From DASSWG01 sp041689995 (lineage in GTDB: Bacteria; Bacteroidota; Bacteroidia; Flavobacteriales; Flavobacteriaceae), in the NCBI GenBank assembly GCA_041689995.1, contig JBDNFD010000004.1, forward strand, positions 1 through 7,268: a stretch of DNA of 7,268 nucleotides, given 5' to 3'. Positions 1 to 5,339 of the stretch are shown piece by piece; positions within the stretch are counted from its first letter, which is position 1; each line of letters begins with the position of its first letter. The notes under the pieces are model-generated. The model saw only the letters and a list, made by a program, of their open reading frames with translations. It had not been told where the DNA came from and did no database searches. The position numbers and the translations under genes are program-made.

Positions 1-143
1 ACGAAAAAGTTACCCGTGATATTTTCCACTGAAAAATTGGTGGTGCTGGAAGAAACGATAAAATCATGTGCAACCATGAATCCGCCACCTTCATCAATTC
101 CATATCCGTTTTCAAAATTGTTGCTGACTTGCATTTGAGAACA
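1..143 (-). other. Start of domain D (beta-rich, unnamed), cut by the window edge
   Basis: Residues 976-1022 (from C976) contain NNFENGYGIDEGGGF, AHDFIVSS and NFSVENITGNFF. These align with NGFENAFFMEEGG, ANDFSVAA and NFSLENITANLW of the 3263-4903 protein. There the domain is about 170 residues long and is followed by a T9SS sorting domain, so the same ending is expected here past the edge. Confidence 0.75.
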
Positions 144-3068
144 ATTTCCTTCATTTGTACCACCTCCAATGGCGGTAACGGCGAAATCATCTACAAAGAA
201 ATCATAATCAGGAACATCATTGACTGTTCCTTCCGTTGCCCAGAAAGCGATTTTTACTGTTCCAGTGTATGTGCTCAAATCTATAGTTGCTAAATCGCCG
301 GTATTGGAAGGTGTATTTGCCGCATTGTAGGTCATTAGATTGGCCCAAGTAATTCCGTCATCTTCAGAAATAAGTACTTGCACCTCATCATCGCTTCCCA
401 TAATCCCTCCTCCTTCAATAGGGTCGGAATTGTTCCAATCTGTTGTTGCCACCATATAGGATAATTCATTAGCGCCACCGGAAAGATCAATGCTTGGCGA
501 AATGAGCCATTCTTCTTTTCCTGTATAATACAGGTTGATATTCACGGCCATATTGGTTCCCGTATTCAAAAATTCATCGGCAAGCCATGAACTGCTTCCG
601 AAACCTGATGGTCCCGTAACGGGTGTTCCTGAACCGGCTTCATCCCAACAGTTTGGCAGGTATGTGTCAAAATTTTGTGTGTAATCTGGCACAAATGTGG
701 CACAAAGAGTTGTAAAAGCATAAGGTAAAGACCATTCGCTCAAATCTCCACTACCACAATCAGCACGGACATAAAATTCATAATCAATCGCAGGGTCTAG
801 GCCTGAGGCAGGGTATGGATTTGTTGTAACCCCAGCATAGGTCGGAGTGCCTGTTGGAGTTGTTCCAGCCTCAACCACTTCAATATCCCATGTTGTAGCA
901 GAACCCGATTCGGTCCAACCTAAATCTGCACCTGTGGCAGTAATGCCGGTTGCCGTTAAAGAAGTGGGTTTCGGACAACTTGGGAAAGCATCCAATACTA
1001 CTCCATCAATATATAGGTGAAGCTGATTGTCTGATATAACTTGTATAGCAATATATATGTTTTGTCCAGCATACGCACTCAAATCATATATATGTTCTGA
1101 ATATCCAGTTTGCTGGGCATTCACTGGCCCTTCAATTAAAGTGAAATCCGCCACATTTGTTCCTGTGGTAGATACCAGCACATTGAATACTTCTTGATAA
1201 GTTGTGGAAGCACTTGAAGCATGAAAAGTAAACCTATCGGTGCTTCCAGCGGTTACTAACATTTGCGGAGTTATCAAGTAATCATCATGTCCAGGGCTCG
1301 AGTCCCAGCTAATGTACATAACCTTGGTACCATCATAAGCACCTGTTCCAATATCGCTGACAGCCCATGCATCTGACCCACCTTGATTGATGATTGACCA
1401 ACAAGTGGTAACATCTCCCACATCGGTGGTTTCAAAACCTTGTGTAAATGGGCTGGAGACAATATCACAATTGGTAGAGAAAGCATACGGTCCAGTCCAG
1501 TAACTCTCGTCTCCGGCGCCACAATCGGCACGGACATAAAACTCATAATCTGAAGATGGCAATAAGTTTGTATATAAATAAGGATTGGTCCCAACGTTCT
1601 CTTCAGTAGGTATGCCCGTAGGGGTAGCACCTCCTTCGACAACTTCAATATCCCACATTGTAGCCGAACCCACTTCGGTCCAGCCCAATTCTGCACTTGT
1701 GGTGGTAAAACTTCCGGCTGTTAAATCTGTTGGTTGTTGGCAAGTAGGCAATTCATCAAAGGACACGTCATCAATAGCTCGATCATCATAAAAATCACCT
1801 GAAGCATTATCTTCATTCACAATAAATCGCGCCTGTACCGCACCTGTTATAGTATAGGATGATAGATCAATATAAACTCTTATCCAACCTCCTGTATTAG
1901 AACTTCCTGTAGAAACATCCGTATTCCAACTGTTTCCGTCAAAAAAGTCAACTGAAAAGGAAACGTTAGAGTGGCCTTCATTGTTACTAATGGTATAAAA
2001 AGACAATGCTGGGGTGGTCAATCCAGAAACATCGACTAATGGAGTTACTAGGGTTGTTCCCAAATTATCCGGGGATGAATCATCCACATACGCAAAATGA
2101 CCGCCACTTCCAGAGGTTGTTCCAGAGAAATCACCGGCGTTTCCAACATGACCGCCAGTAGTATCAAATATCCAATTTTCAGCATTGGCACCGCCTTGGA
2201 CCCAACAATTTGGAATAGAACCTCCATTGGAGAAATCTTCCGTCCAAGGTGCAGTAAAAGTAGTACACGGGGTTGTAAATGTATAAGGACCAGTCCAACC
2301 ACTGATATCGCCCCCGCCACAATCGGCACGGACATAAAATGAATAACTAGTACTCGGTGCTACAGAAACTGGATAAGGATTTGTAGTCACGCCCGCATTG
2401 GTGGGTGTACCTGTAGATGTAAAACCTGCTGTACCCACTTCAATATCCCACATTGTAGCCGAGCCATTTTCTGTCCAGCCCAAATCTGCCGAAGATATTG
2501 TGAGGTTAGTTGCGGTAAGAATAGTTGGTGGAACACAAGTAGGTGCGGTCGAAATAGAAAATTCATCAACATACAAATAGAATTCATCTGTTGAGGTACC
2601 CACTATCGCGATATATACGTTTTGACCATTATAGGCGGGTAAAAAATATGTGTATTCCAAAAAATTCCCCAGTTCTGCGTCCAAATTTGTAGATTCGCTT
2701 CCCAAAAGCACGGTAAAATCGCTTGGCGCAGTTCCAGTTGTGGAAAGTTTCACATCAAAACTTTCTGGGAATGTTGTGCCAGTTCCTCCTGCAAAAAAGG
2801 AAACTTTATCGGACACCCCAGTTGAAACCATAATTTGGGGGCTTATCAAATAATCTTCGTGGGCACTAGATTCCCACTGAAGGCGCACGCCACCAGCACC
2901 CATATAAGGTGCTACAGTTGAGTAAACCCAAGTGTTTCCTTGTGCGTCTTGATCAACTACCGTCCAAGTGGAGGGTATTTCTGTGTCAAAGCTTTCAGTA
3001 AATTGCGCATGCGCCTGCCATCCAAGGCAGGCAATAAAAAACATACATAATAAAGTAATTCTTCTCAT
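1..3068 (-). CDS. Secreted multidomain adhesin-like protein with FnIII repeats, 3' end beyond the window
   Basis: Reading the minus strand from the ATG at 3068-3066 gives 1022 codons without a stop, running off the left edge. Residues 1-22 are a signal peptide: basic MRRIT start, hydrophobic core, and likely cleavage after AHA. Domains in order, by fold pattern: cleaved-adhesin-like 23-177, FnIII 178-267, jelly-roll 268-442, FnIII 443-533, cleaved-adhesin-like 534-697, FnIII 698-788, jelly-roll with Asp-box 789-967, then the start of a domain (976 onward) that matches residues 292 onward of the neighbour at 3263-4903. The FnIII copies share DLGWTE/ELGWTE, WDIEV and 'YVRADCG'. A T9SS sorting domain is expected past the edge but is not seen. 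The start is chosen because it begins the signal peptide; no Shine-Dalgarno precedes it, as is usual in Bacteroidota. The likely role is surface adhesion or polymer binding. The ligand is unknown and no catalytic motif was seen. Confidence 0.93.
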   Translation of the reverse strand, partial: MRRITLLCMFFIACLGWQAHAQFTESFDTEIPSTWTVVDQDAQGNTWVYSTVAPYMGAGGVRLQWESSAHEDYLISPQIMVSTGVSDKVSFFAGGTGTTFPESFDVKLSTTGTAPSDFTVLLGSESTNLDAELGNFLEYTYFLPAYNGQNVYIAIVGTSTDEFYLYVDEFSISTAPTCVPPTILTATNLTISSADLGWTENGSATMWDIEVGTAGFTSTGTPTNAGVTTNPYPVSVAPSTSYSFYVRADCGGGDISGWTGPYTFTTPCTTFTAPWTEDFSNGGSIPNCWVQGGANAENWIFDTTGGHVGNAGDFSGTTSGSGGHFAYVDDSSPDNLGTTLVTPLVDVSGLTTPALSFYTISNNEGHSNVSFSVDFFDGNSWNTDVSTGSSNTGGWIRVYIDLSSYTITGAVQARFIVNEDNASGDFYDDRAIDDVSFDELPTCQQPTDLTAGSFTTTSAELGWTEVGSATMWDIEVVEGGATPTGIPTEENVGTNPYLYTNLLPSSDYEFYVRADCGAGDESYWTGPYAFSTNCDIVSSPFTQGFETTDVGDVTTCWSIINQGGSDAWAVSDIGTGAYDGTKVMYISWDSSPGHDDYLITPQMLVTAGSTDRFTFHASSASTTYQEVFNVLVSTTGTNVADFTLIEGPVNAQQTGYSEHIYDLSAYAGQNIYIAIQVISDNQLHLYIDGVVLDAFPSCPKPTSLTATGITATGADLGWTESGSATTWDIEVVEAGTTPTGTPTYAGVTTNPYPASGLDPAIDYEFYVRADCGSGDLSEWSLPYAFTTLCATFVPDYTQNFDTYLPNCWDEAGSGTPVTGPSGFGSSSWLADEFLNTGTNMAVNINLYYTGKEEWLISPSIDLSGGANELSYMVATTDWNNSDPIEGGGIMGSDDEVQVLISEDDGITWANLMTYNAANTPSNTGDLATIDLSTYTGTVKIAFWATEGTVNDVPDYDFFVDDFAVTAIGGGTNEGNCSQMQVSNNFENGYGIDEGGGFMVAHDFIVSSSTTNFSVENITGNFF
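168..704 (-). other. Jelly-roll module C with Asp-box (copy 1)
   Basis: Residues 789-967 carry LPNCW (C807), ADEFLNTG, EEWLISPSIDLSGG, GSDDEVQVLI, the Asp-box SEDDGITW (901-908), VKIAFWATEGTV and FFVDDFAV. It is paralogous to residues 359-538 of the gene at 5109-7268, about half identical by eye. A non-catalytic surface-binding domain is the most likely reading. Confidence 0.7.
702..977 (-). repeat. FnIII module F3
   Basis: Residues 698-789 are bounded by C698 and C789 with ADLGWTESGSA, TWDIEVV, TGTPT at 739-743 and EFYVRADCG (C771). It is the counterpart of the first FnIII of the gene at 5109-7268; both follow an A-type adhesin module ending in 'CPKP'. Confidence 0.82.
978..1469 (-). other. 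Cleaved-adhesin-like module A2
   Basis: Residues 534-697 contain FTQGFETTD, TTCW (C556), GHDDYLITPQM, VLVSTTG, SAYAGQNIYIAI and LHLYIDGVVLDAF. Its last part is collinear, without gaps, with the visible N-terminal part of the gene at 5109-7268. Confidence 0.75.
1467..1742 (-). repeat. FnIII module F2
   Basis: Residues 443-534 are bounded by C443 and C534 with ELGWTEVGSA, MWDIEVV, TGIPT at 484-488 and EFYVRADCG (C516). It is closely similar to F1 and F3 in protein and, in patches, identical in DNA to F1. Confidence 0.82.
1517..2339. repeat. Direct DNA repeats between FnIII modules F1 and F2
   Basis: An exact 25-bp match lies at 1517-1541 and 2315-2339, starting cgccacaatcggcacggac. A second exact match of 26 bp lies at 1642-1667 and 2437-2462, starting acttcaatatcccacattg. 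The spacing is about 797 bp. A third copy of the first stretch, with one mismatch over 23 bp, lies at 754-776 in F3. These encode the 'FYVRADCG' and 'MWDIEV' strands of the FnIII domains. Confidence 0.9.
1743..2267 (-). other. Jelly-roll (MAM/choice-of-anchor-like) module B
   Basis: Residues 268-442 contain PWTEDFSNGG, IPNCW (C288), LVTPLVDVSG, LSFYTISN, GGWIRVYIDLSSYT, and close with FYDDRAIDDVSF. This is a carbohydrate- or adhesion-type jelly-roll pattern often seen between FnIII domains in T9SS proteins. Its 'NCW' cysteine is shared with the C modules. The ligand is unknown. Confidence 0.65.
2265..2537 (-). repeat. FnIII module F1 (first of three in this gene)
   Basis: Residues 178-268 run from C178 to C268 with ADLGWTENGS, MWDIEVG, TGTPT at 219-223 and SFYVRADCG (C250). 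This is a fibronectin type III fold of the Bacteroidota extracellular type. Its DNA shares two exact stretches of 25 and 26 bp with F2. Confidence 0.82.
2538..3002 (-). other. Cleaved-adhesin-like beta-sandwich module A1
   Basis: Residues 23-177 begin FTESFDTEIPSTW and contain HEDYLISPQI, VKLSTTG and QNVYIAI, ending in YLYVDEFSI. This pattern is typical of the gingipain-type cleaved adhesin / choice-of-anchor family (MAM-like jelly roll). The module matches A2 of the same protein (GHDDYLITPQ, VLVSTTG, QNIYIAI). Unlike the other adhesin and jelly-roll modules that follow an FnIII domain, it has no cysteine. Confidence 0.75.
3003..3068 (-). other. Sec signal peptide coding segment of the 1-3068 gene
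   Basis: Residues 1-22 have two arginines at positions 2-3, a hydrophobic stretch (ITLLCMFFIACLGW) and an A-H-A site before Q23. This is a type I signal peptidase pattern. The cysteines at 8 and 14 are not in a convincing lipobox, because the residue after C14 is followed by more hydrophobic core, so a lipoprotein is less likely. Confidence 0.8.
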
Positions 3069-3262
3069 AATTAAAATTTTGGTTAAACAATCCATAAACT
3101 TACAAAAAATAAGCATAACAAAAACATTATTTTCCAGTTTCTCATAAATCAATCTAAGACCCTGATTTACAAATGTTTTCTTAAAAAAAACATTCAATAA
3201 AACTAGAATTAACAATAAGCACTTGATAGATTTTACCTCAAAAGTCGTCCGAACCTTGTTAT
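3069..3262. other. AT-rich intergenic region upstream of the 1-3068 gene
   Basis: This gap of 194 bases lies between the stop of the 3263-4903 gene and the start of the 1-3068 gene. It should hold the promoter of the latter. Read on the minus strand, 3111-3103 is TATTTTTTG, one base longer in the spacer than the Bacteroidota -7 element TAnnTTTG and 34 bases before the ATG, with no good -33 TTG. An AT-rich inverted repeat, AATGTTTT at 3172-3179 and AAAACATT at 3187-3194, has no T-run on either strand. No convincing terminator for the upstream gene was found, so read-through is possible. Confidence 0.4.
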
Positions 3263-3484
3263 TTATTCCTTAATTATCCTGTATATTCCCACTGAACCAT
3301 CAATTTTTATTTTCATTATAAATATACCGGAAGGAAGTTCATCCATCATGAAAGTCTGTTCGAACGAATTCGGACGTATTTTTTCCATTTCCCGACCGGA
3401 AATATCATAAATAGCGACTTCTTCTATTTTTCGTATTGCTTTTAGAAAAATTTTGTCCTTCACCGGGTTGGGATAAAAAGTGAA
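3263..3484 (-). other. T9SS type A C-terminal sorting domain
   Basis: Residues 474-546 have the family landmarks: F-x-x-YPNPVKD, a central VAIYDISGREM strand, and LPSGIFIMKIK before a terminal IYRIIKE. The domain directs outer-membrane passage and is normally cleaved, often with attachment of the protein to surface polysaccharide. Confidence 0.92.
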
Positions 3485-4903
3485 ATCTTCCAACTCTTGA
3501 TTTTCCACAGCCATCAAATTGCAAGTTCCTAGTATTGTAAATACGCCATCATTGCCTGCCGATGAACTCCACGTACCCGAATTATCGTTGTATGCCGTTT
3601 CGTATCCAATAGTGCCGGCCCGTGTGACTTCCCATGCCACTTGGGTTCCGGGAACAACAGGCGTGGCAATCATTTGAATCCAGTAGATCGTGTTTTCGGT
3701 CGAATTTCCAGGAAAATTAATAGGATTCGGTAAATCCAGAACCATTTTTTCCACATCGAAGCCGGCAGCAGTTCCTATAACGGTTTGTGAGGTTGGCACT
3801 AAATTTTCAATTGTATTGCCAATTTGTTCTCCAGGAATACCTTCATTATCTTGAAAGAAAAGTAGGTCCATTGAAACCACTCCACCTGTCGTCCAAAGAT
3901 TAGCAGTGATATTTTCCAAGGAGAAATTTACCGTACCCGCGGCCACACTAAAATCGTTCGCGATCAGTTGTCCACCTTCTTCCATAAAAAATGCATTTTC
4001 AAAACCATTGCTTGTTTGCGATTGCCCACATTGATCCTGGCCGTATGTTGAAAAAGCGATGGGGCCAAGAGCGCCGCTCACATCCGGGCCACAAATTGCG
4101 GTCAAATAAACCTCATAAGAAGTACTTGGGGATAAATCCGTAAGATCCACTTCGGGGTTTGGACCAGCGGAAACCACTGTTCCAGTTCCCAAGGGAAAGC
4201 CAACGGAACCGTATTCAACTTCCCAAGTGGTTTCGTCGGCACCTGGCAACCATGTAAACGAAGCCGAATCATCACCTAGGTTTGTCATAATGAAATTACT
4301 CGGTTGCGGACAAGCGTCGTTGATAAGTTCAATACAGAAACCTCCTTCTGAACCATTATACCCATCAATTTGGATGTAATAAGTGCTCCCGGCCGTTAAA
4401 CCCGTCAGTTCAACGATAGACATTAAACCCATCACTACTCCGGAATCTTCATCGCATCCAACTTCATTTGTAAGTGTTGACAAATCATTTAAATCGGAAG
4501 GAGCATCAAATACAGCTATTTGAGCGTCATATAAATCAGCGGGTGGAATATCGGTAGTGATGACCACTTCCCCATTGTTTGGAGCGACAAAGCTGAACCA
4601 AACCGTCGTTTGGGCCGAATCTCCATTATAATGACAAGAACCGGAAGGTTCGCCAGATTGTATCGTTGCACCCATATTGGTATAGGCATCTCCCGAACAG
4701 GTTGCATTTATTGCCAGTGGAATCGCATTGATCAGATTATCATTTACCGGATTACCTCCGAGCCTGTCGGAATTTTTAGCTTCATCGATCGCTTTTATCC
4801 CAAAATTCTCTCTTGAGATTTTCATATTCCAGCCAATAAAATCAGGTGTTGCCAATAGAAAAATTAAAGGAGTTACCAATAGAAACCTTGTAATGTTTTT
4901 CAT
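3263..4903 (-). CDS. Secreted T9SS-targeted protein with PPC-like, FnIII and D domains
   Basis: This is a complete gene of 546 residues. Residues 1-24 form a signal peptide (MKNITR, then a hydrophobic stretch to LLATPDFIG); about 25-53 is a charged linker. Residues 54-193 are a PPC-like beta-sandwich (TVWFSFVAPNNGEV, AQIAVFD, GCDEDSG, LTAGSTYYIQIDGY). Residues 198-286 are FnIII (SFTWLPGA, TWEVEYG, YEVYLTAICG). Residues 292-461 are domain D, bounded by C292 and C461. Residues 474-546 are a T9SS type A sorting domain (FTFYPNPVKDKIFL, IYDISGREM, LPSGIFIMKIK). The protein should pass Sec and then the outer membrane through T9SS, with the C-terminal domain removed. ATG at 4903 is preferred over Met27 because it starts the signal peptide. 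No enzymatic motif is visible; adhesion or surface binding is inferred. Confidence 0.95.
   Translation of the reverse strand: MKNITRFLLVTPLIFLLATPDFIGWNMKISRENFGIKAIDEAKNSDRLGGNPVNDNLINAIPLAINATCSGDAYTNMGATIQSGEPSGSCHYNGDSAQTTVWFSFVAPNNGEVVITTDIPPADLYDAQIAVFDAPSDLNDLSTLTNEVGCDEDSGVVMGLMSIVELTGLTAGSTYYIQIDGYNGSEGGFCIELINDACPQPSNFIMTNLGDDSASFTWLPGADETTWEVEYGSVGFPLGTGTVVSAGPNPEVDLTDLSPSTSYEVYLTAICGPDVSGALGPIAFSTYGQDQCGQSQTSNGFENAFFMEEGGQLIANDFSVAAGTVNFSLENITANLWTTGGVVSMDLLFFQDNEGIPGEQIGNTIENLVPTSQTVIGTAAGFDVEKMVLDLPNPINFPGNSTENTIYWIQMIATPVVPGTQVAWEVTRAGTIGYETAYNDNSGTWSSSAGNDGVFTILGTCNLMAVENQELEDFTFYPNPVKDKIFLKAIRKIEEVAIYDISGREMEKIRPNSFEQTFMMDELPSGIFIMKIKIDGSVGIYRIIKE
3521..4030 (-). other. Domain D, beta-rich, unnamed, complete copy
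   Basis: Residues 292-461 lie between C292 and C461. Visible landmarks are FENAFFMEEGGQL, ANDFSV, NFSLENITANLW, MDLLFFQDNEG, TIYWIQMIATP and GTWSSSAGNDGVFTILGTC. Alternating hydrophobic stretches suggest a beta-sandwich. I do not recognise a named family with certainty. The same domain begins at the end of the visible part of the 1-3068 protein. Confidence 0.6.
4046..4312 (-). other. Divergent FnIII domain of the 546-residue protein
   Basis: Residues 198-286 keep the bounding cysteine C198 and the 'AICG' cysteine C271, 73 residues apart as in the FnIII copies of the neighbours. It lacks the TGTPT loop, having LGTGTVVSAGPNPE instead, so it is an older or separately acquired member. Confidence 0.75.
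4325..4744 (-). other. PPC-like beta-sandwich domain
   Basis: Residues 54-193 start NDNLINAIPL, then SCHYNGDSA, TVWFSFVAP, DAQIAVFDA, EVGCDEDSG and YYIQIDGYNG, ending GGFCIEL. This is the pattern of bacterial pre-peptidase C-terminal-like domains common in Bacteroidota surface proteins. Four cysteines (69, 90, 150, 190) could make two disulfides. Confidence 0.7.
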
Positions 4904-5049
4904 ATATCGAAAATTAAATTAGTATTAATTCGGAAAAGCGGTTTCCTTCACAAAACAAAATATTATAAAAAAAACTTCTTTAAAAAATATTCGATTTTGA
5001 GTGAATTCTGTTCTCAGAAGTCAAAAACCCGTACTTTAAAAAGATGACC
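4904..5049. other. Intergenic region upstream of the 546-residue gene
   Basis: This AT-rich segment lies between the terminator and the ATG at 4903 and must hold this gene's promoter if the terminator works. The best promoter-like match, read on the minus strand, is TATTTTG at 4962-4956, one base short of TAnnTTTG and about 53 bases before the start. There is no clear -33 element. No Shine-Dalgarno is seen just before the ATG; the upstream bases are AATTTTCGAT. Confidence 0.35.
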
Positions 5050-5092
5050 AAAAAAACGCCCTGATTTTAAAAAAGGGCGTTTCTTTTTTTTT
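5050..5092 (-). terminator. Bidirectional rho-independent terminator
   Basis: An 8-bp stem is formed by AAACGCCC (5054-5061) and GGGCGTTT (5075-5082) with a 13-base loop. On the minus strand the stem runs into seven T (5056-5050), starting 26 bases after the stop of the 5109-7268 gene. On the plus strand it is followed by a run of nine T (5084-5092), so it should also stop transcription from the left. It separates the upstream gene from the 546-residue gene. Confidence 0.88.
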
Positions 5093-5108
5093 ATTTTTTC
5101 ATCCAAAA

Positions 5109-5339
5109 TTATTGTTTAACAACAGTGAATACCTCCTCTACATTATGAATGCGAACCTTCATCAAATAAGCACCTGCTTCTAGCTTCTCAAATTCCAAAA
5201 CCGGATTCAAAGCATTGGGTTCAATTTTCAGCACCACTTGTCCCAGCATATTATAAAGGACAACTTTTTGTATTTTGAAACTGGATTCTATAAAAAGTTG
5301 GCTTTTCACTGGGTTCGGATAATAGCTGAAGCTTGCAAA
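5109..5339 (-). other. T9SS type A C-terminal sorting domain
   Basis: Residues 644-719 from the edge show FASFSYYPNPVKSQLFI, KVVLYNMLGQVVLKI and LEAGAYLMKVRIHN, ending FTVVKQ. This is the standard form of the T9SS sorting domain, separated from the last FnIII by a short ELGVQNQL linker. Confidence 0.92.

Noticed and set aside
66..293. Plus-strand open frame of 75 codons, and similar short plus-strand frames across the window
   Set aside because: They lie opposite long minus-strand genes with clear domain structure, have low-complexity or unrecognisable translations, and mirror the repeats of the real frame.
168..704. Asp-box taken as evidence for a sialidase
   Set aside because: There is only a single Asp-box per module, no propeller repeats and no catalytic arginine triad or FRIP motif; the surrounding pattern is a jelly-roll.
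1274..1696. Minus-strand open frame of 140 codons
   Set aside because: It is a frame-shifted reading of FnIII F2 and module A2; similar shadow frames appear at the other FnIII copies because the DNA is repeated.
754..2339. Short repeats considered as a CRISPR array
   Set aside because: The copies are roughly 765-800 bp apart, lie within coding FnIII strands and have no spacer structure.
3003..3068. Lipoprotein signal with C8 or C14 as the lipidated cysteine
   Set aside because: Hydrophobic residues continue after both cysteines and a clear A-x-A cleavage site follows; the sequence around C14 (FFIAC) is only a weak lipobox match.
3172..3194. AT-rich inverted repeat as a terminator of the 546-residue gene
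   Set aside because: The stem has only one G-C pair and is not followed by a T-run on the minus strand.
4516..4707. Minus-strand open frame nested in the 546-residue gene
   Set aside because: It overlaps the PPC-like domain in another frame and shows no domain or signal of its own.
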